Below, piece after piece: positions 25,538 to 38,635 of a stretch of 64,000 bases of DNA. Position 1 is the first letter of the stretch, and every line of letters starts with the position of its first letter. The DNA is taken from the NCBI GenBank assembly GCA_040954595.2, contig CM082587.2, forward strand, positions 9,176,001-9,240,000. The letters run 5' to 3'. Under the pieces are notes generated by a model that saw only the letters and a program-made list of their open reading frames with translations, was not told the DNA's origin and searched no databases. The translations under genes and the position numbers were made by a program. The stretch comes from Balanoglossus misakiensis. Its lineage: Eukaryota; Hemichordata.

Positions 25538-26697
25538 CATGGAGGTACTAGAGAGAAGGAGCGAGGACGGATTTAAGCGGATTAAATCCCTTTCTTCTGA
25601 AGTGTGATAAGCTTCTTAAGTCTTTGTGTTTCTGTGTCGATAGCGTCCTTAGAACCCACTGTGTGTTGCCGTCGATTTTACAGTTAGGTTTGCAAGATCT
25701 ACGGGGTAAAATTTCTATGATATTAAAAACACTATGCGCACATCGCGGACGAGCCTACTACATATGCGTGGTGACTTTTATTTACATCTAGGGGTCAAGT
25801 TTACGCATCACCACTACCGGAAACGTGTCAGGCGAATGTCTTGGAAGACTTGTGGCGTTATTTTTCTTCTTTGTACAACCAAAAAGCATGATTTTGAAAT
25901 GAATATTTTGAGTTTTTCGCAAACTTCCGCAAAAAACAATAAGTTCTTAGGTTTTCTTTGAAAACCAATCTTCCCGATGCAGTATTTTTGTTCGCGTGGG
26001 ATGCCCGATATTCACCATTGTAATTGCCAGCGCGGAGACGTTCGGCACAGCAGTTTGGTCTGGTTGTTTATGCTAAATGTAAATCATGGAGACGCGACGC
26101 CAGCTATGATTTGTTTATCTACGCAAGCGCACAGCTTTAATGAACGTCTATCAGGTGATAAAAGGTTCAGAGCCTAATGTTATCTGCAAACAGATTAAGA
26201 CGCACATGGGGTTCATAGGAAACATTATAATATACCTCATGCTAATACTGTGCCGTGATTCGCCAGAATCCGTCACGTGATAGGAAAATAGAATCGACTA
26301 TGAACCGCTAGGGAAATAGCAGAAAAAATATAAACCGATCACGTGACCAACGTGATCACGTCAATCAGCGTTGCGTCGTCTGACACAATGGCCACCGCTG
26401 AAGATGTCGTCTGCCAGCCTCAAGAGAAAAATGCAAGATTTTCCCAGCTGTTAGCATGAGGTTTATTATAAAACACCTATAGCCTGGCCTATATTCGGGC
26501 CATAGCAGCCGTTTTTACCCCCTCGTGACTGTGAGTTACCAGAATCATATGCTATTTCCCGAGGCCGCAGGCCGAGGGAAATAGCATATGATTCTGGTAA
26601 CTCACAGCCCCTCGGGTGTAATAAACGGCCGCTATGGCCCTCATGGCCAGGCAATAGGTGTTCAATAGCGTCCTCGCTCCTCTCTAGTACCTCCATG
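25538..26697. mobile_element. Inner inverted-repeat pair
   Basis: CATGGAGGTACTAGAGAG, then AAGGAGCGAGGACG, at the left is mirrored at 26669-26697 with a 2-bp gap. The interior has no convincing gene and includes the hairpin at 26472. It could be a separate MITE nested inside the larger TIR unit. Confidence 0.6.
26472..26662. mobile_element. Long hairpin element
   Basis: A nearly continuous palindrome of about 190 bp. The outer arms are AACACCTATAGCCTGG and its inverse, the inner arms ATCATATGCTATTTCCC and its inverse, around a GGCCGCAGGCC centre. Confidence 0.8.
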
Positions 26698-26809
26698 CGT
26701 AAACAAAACCCCATTCAGGACCGGAAGTGCGGTGGTCCCAACTCGCACGCCCTCAGGCGACAAGAGTCTATGAACTTTCTACTTTATTGAGAACTCGGAA
26801 CCCGCGAAT

Positions 26810-27793
26810 GTCATTTGTGTAATCAACCAATCATTGGTTAATAACTATATATTGGGAAAGGTAAAGGCAGCAGAGGATTTGGTGAATAATAATAACATTT
26901 TATTAATAATCAAACAATAACTGATAAAATATTAAACAAAATGCTATTCTGATCTTTGTGCTGCAGACTTCACTTGATTGCAGCAACATACATGTTAACA
27001 GTGTTGCATCTGGAGTGTGGCATTGCGGGATTACCATATTTCTGATCGAAATGCTGCAACGTAAATAACCAAATGCGTCGAAATTGACACATTGAACCGC
27101 CCCTGTCCTAGACAGTCACTGAACAACTGCCAGTTGGAGGTCAAACATAAATGCTAATAGCCAAGGATTTAGTAAACATTACAAAAAATCAAGGACACTT
27201 ATCGGCATATGTAACAAGGACTGTGACATATATACACTTGTATATACAGTGATATCCGCAACATAGTTTCCGCGGTAACAGTCTAGAACATGAATACTGA
27301 CAGTTCCTGTTTAAATCGAGGACACCTTTCTTATTAGCATAATTTATGTAAATGTAAAACTCAGATCATATGACTGATAACAGCAGCAACTTGTAAAGTA
27401 TTGAAAAGCACTTCACAACTCATCATTTAAAAATACGATTAACTGCAGTTTTTTTATCTTTCCACCTTTAAAATGGAGTGTTGAAGTCCGTGTGTAGACT
27501 AAAACTGCAAAGAAATTCTCTGCAAACTTTATAAAACACAACTTCATCATCATTCTCAGTCTTGTCTCACTTTATGAATATTTATAGTATTGGATTGTCA
27601 TAAGTAATCACAACGGAAAAAATGCCCACTAATTTTCAAAAAGGTCCCCAAAATTGCCCCAACTCTCGGATCCTAGATGCAAAACTGCAATGTGTGCTAC
27701 ATATTGTCATCCAAATTCTAAAAATAGATCAGCATTTACAAAACAATATCAAGGGAAAATTTCATTAGCTGATTTGTCATGATTTGTTGAATT
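26810..27793. other. Region downstream of CWF19L1
   Basis: AT-rich, holding the CWF19L1 3' UTR. No other gene or repeat was recognised. Confidence 0.4.
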
Positions 27794-30700
27794 TTATTTC
27801 AAGGTAAAGTCAAAATCTTTGAACTTTTTTCTGAAGTCAGCTGCCATTTTCGATTCCAGATCTTTGGATACTGCACATGCCTTCCAGTCCGCCCTCTCTG
27901 GCATATTCAACAACTTGGGACTTGCAAGTACTTCCCTGAAATGAGATTAAACACACTACAGTTTAGTACAGAAAAATAATACACAAGTGACATGAATGTA
28001 AAATGAATGTGAACAAATTCGGTCTTAATATGTGACTAGATACTACTGTACAGTGTTCGTTATGATAACTTTGACAATGTGTTTCACGTATGCAGAGGCT
28101 AGGCTTAACGAGTAAGGTCGTCATTTCGTGCATAACAAGCCACTCCTGCAGGCCCAATGTACTGGGGCTTCCATGGGCAAGCCCATTCCAATGTAATTAG
28201 CAACAAATGAACAACCAGTCTCCCCATATTTACAGATCTCAACATCATGATCTGGATATTTGCTGGCATTTGAGAACTTTTGAGGCATGTGAGTTAATAT
28301 TGGTACATTCAGAGGGCAATCATGCTTGCAATGGTTCGATTAGATGTGTTATGAAGTTACGCCTACCATTTGTGTAACCCTCTACATGATTGACAGCTGG
28401 CTGACTCAGAGAATGACCACGATACTGGTTTTCCTCTAAAATTAAAGACATTATCTAGTATCTTTTAATTATTTTCCCAAGCCGTGCTATCTGAGAGATA
28501 GCAAGCTACTGGTTATTACACTTGAATGACAAAGACTCGACTCCATACCTGCCAAACTGAAGGGGGAAACCTTTCTTTATTCGATGAAACAACTTTTCTC
28601 CAGAGTCAAGCTCAACATAGAAAAACGGAGAGCCTGTTGAGATGATCTGAAGAATGAAAAATACAGATACATATAATAACCATGATGCACACCTCTTATG
28701 TCTTTGCAATCTATGCAGGATTTTGTGAAGAGTATAGACAGTGATGGTCAATCTTGGATCATAGAAAGTGTTACTGTAAAACGGGTTATTTTCGCGAGCA
28801 ATGAATTTTTGCGAAGTATGCAAGAGCTAAACCAATGTGAAAATAAAAAGTGGCGTAAAAATGTTTTTCGGAGATAACGATGCAGTGGAAAACAAGAATG
28901 CGAAAATTAATCCTTGCGTAACAGTTGCCTGTTTTGATATCGCAAAAATTTCATATCGCAAAAATTACCCGTTTTACAGTATTACACCTCACGCTTTGTA
29001 TTCCGTACTCTTGATTGGCTGAGACCTTACCACAATCAATCTGATGGTTTCAGACAATGGATACACATGGTACAATCACCCTGGAAACAGTAAGGGTGGG
29101 GTTTAATCATGCTCAAATTTCTTGTCTTACCTGTTTCAGATCTGAATGTTTGGGAATTTCATTTGTTTCCAGTTTTTGTTGTTGACTGTATTCTTGGAAG
29201 ACTTCATTAACAATGTCTTTGTTGTCATCAGGTACTGGTACAACCTAGAATAACATTAGATTAGAGTTAGTTTTTGCAATTCTCCATATGCATAATTTTT
29301 TTTTTGAGGGGGGGGGGGGGGTAAAATGAAGAGTAATATTTTGCATGATGTGATTGATAATAATTTCCATCTTGGCCATTTTCATTGTTTGGTGTAGGAA
29401 TAGACTCTCACAGCCCCTCTCGCCGTCCATGCAGGCTTCTAGTCTGATTGCATGGGGCTTCTCCTTTGCTGAACGGTTGAGGGCGCGTCAGTGAAAAGCT
29501 ATAGCAAACCGTGGGCTGTGAGAGAGTCTAGTGTAGGAAGCGATTGCCAATTGTTTCATTCAAACTTGAAATCGTCAATTAAAATGGGGTTAGTTACATT
29601 GTCGAATATGGCAACCTCTCATGTGTCATTTACAGAAACAATGTTCACAAGCCACTGGCAATTCCAGAACACAATTTCCCAACATGTTTGTAGAGGCACC
29701 ATCTTGGCTGCTAAATCAGAAAATGATAACAAAAACACAATCAAAGACAATGTGCTCTCACTTGTACAGAACTGTTAAATTCCACCATTTCTATGCTGTA
29801 GGGCTTGAGAGGCTAAATGGAGCTATTAACAGATATACATGTATTCAATAAATACCTGTAGCTGTAGATGCTGACTTCTGAAATTTCTCTCAAATATGAC
29901 GCAACATTTCCCCTCGTGTTTGAACATTTGTCGAAGGCATAACTTGTACTTCTCGATTTCTTCTATTGAGTCCTGTGTCACACAAAGAAATTACACACAT
30001 TTATGAACAGCAGAAATCCCCAACTGGAAGACCAGCTAAAACTTACTGTACAGTATACATATACCGGAAGTGAGCCACAACATTGCATCTTGCATGCAAT
30101 TAACTCATAATATTGAAGTTGTATTTCATTCACAATGTCACACTCTAGGTGACTGTACCAGGCTCACAAGCCACAATTACCACAATTTGAACAAACTTGA
30201 CTAAGGTCACCCCAAGGAAGTTGTATACCAAATTTTCAAGCAATTGGACCAACGGTTTCATAATAAATATTTACGGCTTGCATGCAGCTACAGTTGTCCA
30301 AACCTTTCTTATATCTTCATTATGTAGTATTCCATAATAAATGTACGGGGAAAAACGGGCAATTTTCGATGATGAAAAATGGACAAACACAGGAAATACT
30401 GGTAAGTAAGGAAAGTCTTTGTTAACGACCTACCTGTGTTAAGTCTACGGAGGATTGATAATGTCCAATGGGCAGAATAAGGATATGGTCCACAACTAAA
30501 CCTCCCTTTGCAAGAGCTAGATAAGTCTGTGAACGACATACAAAGGAAGTCATTTCAATGACATTATTAAAATGTAGTTTCCAAACAGCTCTGATACAAC
30601 TCCTCTGTGATATTTGACATCACATACATGCAAAATGTTTGTGAAGAATTCTTATATTAACCCTAACGCTGCCAAGTCGGTTGAAACTGGTTTGATTTCC

Positions 30701-33700
30701 AGGGTGCCTAGAATCCTGGCCCCCAGGCCTGTTAGACTGCCAGGTGCGTGTTAATCAGTAGGGCCTATACAAGACCTTCAGACCAATACAGTGCAAACCA
30801 GTGCAATTTAGTACATTTTACAGGGGGCTCAGATTGCCAAGTGTGTCTAAGTACGTATGAGAGCCATGTCAAGAAAGTCAAAATACGTTTTAGAAGAAAA
30901 AGTGGCAAATACAATGTACGTATTTTAAGGGACTTGACACTCTAAACAGGTATGACACCCAGTAGCATTAGGGTTAAATATAAAAGTCTACTGATTAGTT
31001 GAGTGATTTCCTTATTTATCACATGAACTGGCCTAGTCGGGATTCCAGACTTTAAGTTACAGGCACTAAGTTGCAGTTTTATGTCATAACAATATTGATT
31101 GCGCTAATTTATAATTGTATGTCAAGTAAGAAATAGTCACTGAAGTATGGGGATAGGACTGAAGGCTACCAATCATCAACTTTCGACCAACCCCAGAAAA
31201 TGGTAACCCAACTGGGCCTCCACGAAAAAAAGTTATTTTTGAGCACTATATGATCAGCAGGTTTTTAAAGGCGGAACTTTCAATCCCTGGCCATTTTTGA
31301 GTGAGACTTTCCACCACGTCGAGGCCCCAAAAATGTTGAAAATCTCCCCCAATTCAGGTCCATCTGGGGAAATTAAGCCATAAATCAATAGGATACATAT
31401 TCTTGGTGGCAATGTGTATGCATTGAGAAGGATTTTGTGATCAAAAAACGTCTAAAACCATGCATTGTCTGGAGCATGTATCCTTGTGTTGCTCATTTAG
31501 AGTCAATTACACAATGAACGACAGTTGGCTACCCCTATTTATAGGGGAGTTCGGCCTTAAACTTTGTGTGTGTGTACACAAGGCGACTCAAAGGATTAAT
31601 TCTCTTGTATTGTGGGGATTTCTGTACAAGTGATGTAATGTTCACTTACATGTGTTCCAACACTGACTACTAGATGTTTTTCCACTTGTGGACTTCCCAA
31701 ACAAAACCAGCATGGACCTGTTGGCTTTGGTGGTGCTAAAATAGAATTATCATCAAAATTAAATGCAAGATAGATTGAATTCAGAATAACACGATACGAA
31801 CTAATTTCAGAATTCCACAGTCCACAGTTTAGGATGGCTAAAGGTATAACAGACATAACATGCCAATGTTAAGCACCTGAACTTCCAAACATTATAATAT
31901 ACTTTGTGCCTGTGTGAAGTACGTTTTGGCAGATTTTGTCTAAATATGGGCAGTATCATAGTTCATACATTTCTGAAGTATTTCATTCTCATTTCTACAT
32001 GTGTTGCCATCCTCAAACGTTTTATTCATAGACACATCACCCTTCTTCCAGTTCCTTGATTGTAGCTGTACGTTTATTTCGAAGTTTGTGAATAACTGAG
32101 AATGAGCGTAGTTGAATGGATTAAACAATATATCAATCACTGATGACAATGCACATGGCAATGGATTCATGATGTCATGCTTAAAGGCAGACAGTCTCGC
32201 TTTTTCATGTCAAAATCCATTAAATACATGCTCTAAATCAATACATTATAACTCATATGCTGACCACACATGGCTGGAAGAATACTGTGAAACAAGTTTT
32301 TGACCTTTATGCTAAGACTGAGTTTACGTCTGGCCATACGCGCGATTTGACAGCCACCATTTTGAATTCATCTCAGAAGCAAAAGTGAAGTCCAACGTGA
32401 AACATCAGCATGAGTCGATTATTTAAGAATTCCATGGAGATGAAACTTCTCTGATAACAACAATGTTTTGTAGTTATTTTATACAATTCATGCACAAAAA
32501 TAGACTAAAACATTGAAATATTATTTACCTTTATGTTTCTTAGTTTGTGGACTTTCATCTTGACCATGGTGTCTCTTGCTTCCTCTTTCAGACGTCTGTT
32601 TTCTTTCATAACTTTTGGAGTCAAAGAAATACTGATTCGACATGTCACGCTACAATAATAGAGTGACAACTGGTATAAGTAATTTTATGTAAATCTTAAT
32701 CAACTGGTACATAAAATGAATGGTACTCCTTCATAAAAATTTCAAGCCTCTCAAGTGTCATGCCAACACATGTACGTTGCCATGACAGTATCAGTTTGAA
32801 TGCTGTCATGGCAACACATACGTACATACATTACCGTACGTACGTACACACACACATACATAAGCCACTGATCCCATAAGGTCCCACTGGTATACATATA
32901 CCAAATGGGACCTAAAAACAGAATGAACAGTGAAAGTACATGTAGTATGCTATACTGAACTCAAATTTGGCTCGGGACTGTGTTTACATTCGAATATTCA
33001 AATCTATATTTCATTTTGTATTTCCACTTCAGCAACAGTTCTGAAAATCCTGTTGGCATTGATGGTTTAATTTACTTGCCTGTGCTGATTTGTCTTTGGT
33101 GAGTTCATGCTTCTTTGTGAATGGACACTCAGTGACATCTTCAGGTTGTTTTGTCAATTCTTCAAATGGCATCTCACACATTGGAATTATATTGAATGCA
33201 TAGAGATACTGTTAAGCAAAGAAAAAAGATCACCATCAGGAAACAACCGCATCAAGGGGTCAATTGTAGGGTCAAGACAGCCATATAAAAGCTGGGCACA
33301 ATAAACATGCCATGACAGTATCAGTTTGAATGCTGTCATGGCAACACATATGTACATACATTACCGTATGTACACACACACACACACACACGCCACTGAT
33401 CCCATAAGGTCCCGACACAAACAAGGTAGGGCCATAGTCCCTCTGTCAACTGCGCTTGGTCGTAGCAGATGACCATCATAAATACCTCTGCTAGTGCTAC
33501 CGTTAAAGTCATTTTATAAGACGCGCCTTTTTTGAGTGACAGTGTGTGCCGAAAAGGGGGTGCGACTTATAATACCAATGTTCTGTTGTATTCATTTCCT
33601 TAAAATCTCCTCCCAAACAAGTCTTTCAAAGAAGGGGTGCGACTTATAATACCGCTGCGACTTATAAAATGACTTTAACGGTAGTCACAAATATGCTGGA

Positions 33701-34565
33701 AAATGCAACACACTCATTTAGTCTGATAATAGGTGCTAAAAGCACAACATTTTGGTTGTTACCATTTTCCCCAGACAATGACCACATTTTCAGTTTTAAT
33801 CCACTGGCTATGTTGTTGAAATATTTACACAGTCATTTCAGGTGAGTGGCTGTCTTTGAATCCATTGCTAATACCAGAAAAACTATCAATCTGAAACAAA
33901 CATTTCCAGCACAACCGAGGGATTTCATCAAACAACAATCTGTCTGCACAATCAAAGAAAGAAATCTTACTTTCTTCTTGTCTTTATTCCCCACATTGGC
34001 CAAACCAATAAACCTGGTCACATGCACTGCAGTTTCAGCCAAAACTTTGTGATTTCTATATGGTGCTCTTTCATAGTATGTTTGATGCAAGCCTGCAAAG
34101 TGATATCTAGGCTTCAGGTTGATGTCCGCTTCAGCAAGAAGTTTCGAACCTGTATTATTGGTATCAATATCTTCCTGCAAAATACAAAGAAATGAGTGGC
34201 ACAAAGGAAAGAACAAAATAGCACAAAAAATATGTATTATACATAAAATGTCCATTTCCCTTTAGCACTATATTTAAAACAGTAGTAAAACAACACTATG
34301 GAATAACAAGTGTCAGTGCTTGGGAATCATTTCGAAATATATGTGAAATTTGAGCTGATTTGACATATTGGCATCTTCTGTAGCCAAGCCCGGACTCTCC
34401 CTCAAAACATCCCTTGGCAGACTGGAGTCACAGTTCATGTGATTGACAAGTGTTATCATGCAGATCATGCAAATACCAGTCACATTAATTCATGTTACTT
34501 ATACCCAGTACACACCCAGAGTGTATGTTACATATTCTAATTTTAAAATAATCAAATGTTGAAGT

Positions 34566-34613
<48 letters not shown>

Positions 34614-37600
34614 GAGAAATTTGTATAGCGCCAGTATCTATAACAAGTGTCACACTCAAAGGCGCTTGCGCTCATTGGCCCACACCATATGCTCTTGCGA
34701 AAAAATGCGTCTTCAGTCTTTTCTTAAAGATGCTCAAACTTGGAGTGTGGCGTATGTCTTGTGGCAGAGAGTTCCAGAGTTTCAGTGCAGCATGAGAGAA
34801 TGCTCGGCCACCGTATGATGATTGTTAGTATCGAAGTATCTTGAAGATGTAACAGTAAGGCATTCCACAAATGAGGACTGCACAAATGGAAAATGGCGCA
34901 GTGCGACTAATGGGTTGATGTAAATTGATTTCACTATTTGAATGCGAGTGTAGAGTGGCGACCTGTAGCATTTTCTCACCTTTACTTCATGTGCCATTAC
35001 AAAAAGATTACATGTACGGAAAAAAAAAAACCAGTACTTGGCTTCACCTTACATTACATCATACTTACTGGCTGTGTTGCGTATTGGGACACACCTCTGG
35101 GCCACGCAGATGTCAATAAAATATCCACTCCTTTGAATGTTGAACTGGATTTACATGATTCAATCAAACTTGTAACATCGTCCTCTGTGAAATGGTAATG
35201 TTTCTTGTCCATTCCTTGGGGTTGTTCTGTACCACTGATGTATGCCACTTGTAAACCAGATGTACTTGAAAATACACCCTTTTTACCTGAAAATGATATG
35301 ATCAGACTATAAAAATACAAGGTACATAAGGGGAGTCAAGTCTAAGCTGCAATATTGAGTCAGTATTCATGTAAACATCAGCGTACTGGATTTGAAGTAC
35401 ACCACAATGTACTTCCAACATCTGAACTCCATAAGTATGTACACACTTCAAGTATGAGAAATGCTTTTTTACAATTTTTTTGCTTGTTCTTTAGAAAAAA
35501 ACTTACTAGTACTGTGGATAATATCCCCAATGTGCCCACTAAAATTGTCAACCTCTTTTTCTTGATTAATTAAGAACTGCTTTGCATCAACATCAGCAAA
35601 GCTATTGGATATGACAGTATTCATTTTTCAGCAGAGTTTGTCCAACCTACAGATCTTATCAACCCTTTAGAGTGCAAAGAACCCATTCCTGCATGCAGAG
35701 TTGAGTGATATCGTTGTACGTTAAGCTGTCCCCATAATATATGTCTCTGATAACATACAGAAGCAGAGGGAGCTATTTCAAGTACTCCAATCCAGATCTC
35801 AAATGACCTCTGTCTTGTCATTCAGAATAAACCTATTTCACTTCATCCAGCTACAAATGCCCTCCACACACACATCAAAGGAGAAATGGACATCCTCTGG
35901 CGTACATCTGTTTACTGTCTCTTACAGGCCATGTAATCAAATCTGTATTGCCATAATCTAACATGTCTTAAAGATGGTCTTAGGCGATCTCCCCAGCATA
36001 AAATCAGTGGTGGTTCTACAATAGAATCAGCAGTTGGCATTCAATATCACTTCTTTCGGGGAGTTCAACCACACTAGTCCTAACTTTGAAACTAAATATG
36101 ATAAATGCTAACTGGAAATATTGCTTTCTTACACTTGTTATGTTTACACATATGCATATTTATGCTTCGCAATCACTCTTTCAACCAAAGCTATACAGAC
36201 TAATCAAATTTCTCAAATTGCAGGAATGATGTTATTACTGAATTCATTCAACAAAAGACAATATATACAACTTACCCAAGTGTATAATGTTCTGTGCTAG
36301 TTCTCCTTCCTCAGAATCATTAAATACGGCATTGTGTTCTTGCAGATTTGAACCAAGAATGTATGTGGGAATGGGTGCTGGAAAAATGATAGATTTTGAG
36401 AATTTTAACACGACAGGTAATATCAAATGCCAAAGTCAAGGACTGATTGGTGTGGCTCACCTGAGATTAGACATTTCAAGGTGACACATAAAACCTACAG
36501 ACCTTCCATAGATCAAGAAAAAGATTAATAGCAGATGCCAGTAACAGTTGCTTTTGGACTAAAAAACTCAATCTATCTTTGAGAGAAGACTTCTCTATGA
36601 AAATATGGCCATTTTGGTGGTTATCCCTGAGAGTTGTCATGTATGCTATGTTTACTGTCTTAAAAGTAAGGCTTCAGGAGCAACATTCTTTCTATCAATA
36701 ACAGTATTTGGAAAAGTGGATTATTAATGGTTTCAACAAGTCTATACCATCATCCTTGAGAGTGTATTGATACATGTACCAGACCATACCACTCGGCCAG
36801 AACTTGAACTGTACCATTCTGTGGTGGCCAGGGTTAGCGTTAGGGTTATGACTTTATTTAAAATGACGTTATTTTAAAACCAAAACTTTACTTTATTCAC
36901 AAAACTAAATAACTTAATTCTTATACAGTCATAACCCTAACCCCTAATGCTAGCCTTTGCCACCATAGAATGGTAGAGTCCAAGATACAATTGGGAGCCA
37001 ATACATCTTAGCAGCTGCGTTTGCCTGTTTAAAATTTCTGAGAATAAATTGTCTGATGTAGTAACCACAGTGCCTGTTGACAGTGCTGATAAAAGCCGAT
37101 GCCATCCCCACACCCCATCCCTCCACACCACCCCACCCCATCCCTCCACACCACCCCATCCCATCCCTCCACACCACACCCATAGAATCCCAAGGACTGA
37201 CCTTTTTCTGTTCCACTGACATACTTCCCCCATTCTGCTTCAGCTTGAGCCCCGTGGCCAAAGAAGTTACCGACACAAAACAGCATCTGAAAAATGCATA
37301 GATTGATTGATTGATTGATTTTGTTATTTACACAGTGTTGTTTGAATAAAAGCATGTTCTACGTTGTCAAGACGTACCGTTATTGTCCTGTTGTAACTGA
37401 CCATTAAAAAAAGATCTCATCTCAACTGAGTTATGACCTCTAAAAGAATGATTCATTTGTAAGAACTTACCTCAAAAGGGCCAGCTTTTTTCTGAATTTT
37501 TTTTACTCTTGCATAAAGTTGATCCAATTTTCCCTCAACATCACCACTGACAAGACTGCAAAATTAAAATTAGTCAAGATTTTAGATGTAGCAATTCTGT

Positions 37601-38581
37601 GAGAGTATGGGATCGATTTGTTCTCATACTCTGATCCCACACTCTCAGCATGCCAGGAGTGTGAGAACACACAGACCTGTACGCAGGGCTTTAGGACAGC
37701 ACACTGCCATATGGCATTGACTGTAATCTGTATACAATTTTTTAACCAGATTTGACACATGTGCATAAGACGATCGTCACCCAAGGGACAAAGTCTATCT
37801 CTCGCTGCCCTTTTTCCATTACTTAAGTTAGGTACAAGACACTGTTTATGTTATTGTACATGTGGATATATAGTACATCAACGTTCGACCACACAGAACT
37901 TCAATCCCATTTGTAGTATATGAGAGTAAAAATCTCCCCAAATGAATAAACGGTAGAGACCAATTATTCATTTTGGCGGGTTTTTCACTCTTCTGAAGTT
38001 GTGTGTGGTCTAAAGTTGATCCACTATAAATCCACATGTAGATGTGTCTTGTATGTTGTATCTTACTTATTGTAATGGACAAAGGGCAGCGAGAGATACA
38101 CTTTGTCCCTTTAAGTGATCGATACCCCCGCTTTTCCCTTGCCTGTTGGCAGTATTAAATCCAACCTGATCAGAGGACCTTTGATTTCGATTACCATACT
38201 TTGATGACAAATTGACATACTCATGTTTAGCTGTGGTACGCAGCTGTACCGTTGGGGGGGGGGGGGTAATCTGCCCCCCCCCCCCCCACACACACAGCTA
38301 ACACATGTTTAATATGGTAATATCGCAAGCCAGAGTCAGCTTCCTCCGAAGAAGTCGTGGCATACGACGATGGATACAGTGCATCGCAAAATTAGCCGCA
38401 GTATGACGTACCGTTAATGGTACTGTGAACGCGGCAAAACTTGAATTTGCCCCGGTTTTCCGAATGGAACCTCGAGCTACACGGGTGGCGGTGAATGGCA
38501 GTGCTATTTATAATTAAAACAAATTCATGAAATTGCTTTATATCAAGAATAGATTTCTTACATTTTCATTTGTTCCTGCAT
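27794..38581 (-). CDS. CWF19L1: CWF19-like protein 1
   Basis: Fourteen coding exons on the minus strand: 38562-38581, 37471-37555, 37202-37286, 36276-36377, 35069-35286, 33971-34174, 33080-33208, 32529-32649, 31650-31735, 30434-30526, 29856-29972, 29131-29244, 28549-28646, 27794-27935. They sum to 1614 bp and splice in frame to 537 aa, close to human CWF19L1 (538). The N-terminal metallophosphatase-like half shows SGDVEGK and FCVGNFFG; then CwfJ_C_1 with [18 protein letters not shown] and a HIT-type [13 protein letters not shown]; then CwfJ_C_2 with [17 protein letters not shown]. The family is linked to spliceosome/lariat debranching factors. The intron after 33080 uses a GC donor (CAG|GCAAGT); the others are GT-AG. 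The first coding exon is only 20 bp. Upstream lies a MITE pair, then the divergent TMEM223-like gene. Confidence 0.96.
28772..28981. mobile_element. MITE, TACTGTAAAAC family, copy 4
   Basis: Starts TACTGTAAAACGGGTTATTT and ends with the exact inverse, as in copy 2. It sits in a CWF19L1 intron. Confidence 0.85.
29401..29530. mobile_element. TAG...CTA palindromic element with 9-bp TSD
   Basis: Starts TAGACTCTCACAGCCC and ends GGGCTGTGAGAGAGTCTA (one 2-base offset in the arm). It is flanked on both sides by GTGTAGGAA (29392-29400 and 29531-29539), a clean 9-bp target-site duplication. It lies in a CWF19L1 intron, is 130 bp long and non-coding. Confidence 0.85.
32757..32880. repeat. Duplicated segment, copy 1
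   Basis: Includes TGCCATGACAG/CTGTCATGGCA inverted arms, a GTACATACATTACCGTA block and a CA run, ending near CACTGATCCCATAAGGTCCC. A near-identical copy lies at 33306-33411, both in CWF19L1 introns around exon 33080. Confidence 0.75.
33306..33411. repeat. Duplicated segment, copy 2
   Basis: Near-identical to 32757-32880, with a different CA-run length. Confidence 0.75.
33497..33684. mobile_element. MITE with CTACCGTT ends
   Basis: CTACCGTTAAAGTCATTTTA at the left is mirrored exactly at the right; arms continue into TAAG. The terminal CTACCGTT is shared with the larger palindrome at 47925. Confidence 0.8.
34566..34820 (-). mobile_element. 5'-truncated LINE remnant
   Basis: Read on the minus strand this encodes the last part of a LINE ORF2: [18 protein letters not shown], then [19 protein letters not shown] and a stop. 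A short 3' region follows, with a tail of GATT repeats (seen as AATC repeats on plus). It lies in a CWF19L1 intron in the same orientation as the gene. Confidence 0.75.
37300..37322. repeat. ATTG microsatellite
   Basis: Short run of GATT units in a CWF19L1 intron; possibly the tail of another lost LINE. Confidence 0.6.
37783..38113. mobile_element. TIR element (AAAGGGACAAAGTC family), copy 2
   Basis: AAGGGACAAAGTCTATCTCTC at the left is mirrored by GAGAGATACACTTTGTCCCTT at the right with small differences. Same family as 22385-22888. It lies in the first intron of CWF19L1. Confidence 0.75.
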
Positions 38582-38635
38582 GATTTTTGCTTCTCAGAAG
38601 ACGTACCAGAAGTTATATCCCAGGCCTTCTCAATA

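Larger units (their letters stand above)
24214..26809. mobile_element. Candidate TIR transposon carrying a THAP gene
   Basis: ATTCGCGGGTTCCGAGTT at 24214-24231 has an exact inverted copy ending at 26809. Both ends have a subterminal GAGGGCGT block in matching orientation (about 24248 and, inverted, about 26748). Between them lie the two THAP exons, a second inverted pair (25538-25569 / 26669-26697) and a long hairpin. I see no clear target duplication. THAP DNA-binding domains are the DNA-binding part of P-element transposases, which supports but does not prove a transposon. The transposase catalytic domain is not visible, so the unit would be non-autonomous or decayed. Confidence 0.55.

Noticed and set aside
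25734-26177. Open frames of 66-75 aa downstream of the THAP gene
   Set aside because: No motif, no splice link to the THAP exons, and they lie inside an inverted-repeat region.
37077-37301. Pro/His-rich plus frame
   Set aside because: Translation of a CCCCATCC simple repeat in a CWF19L1 intron, antisense to a real exon.
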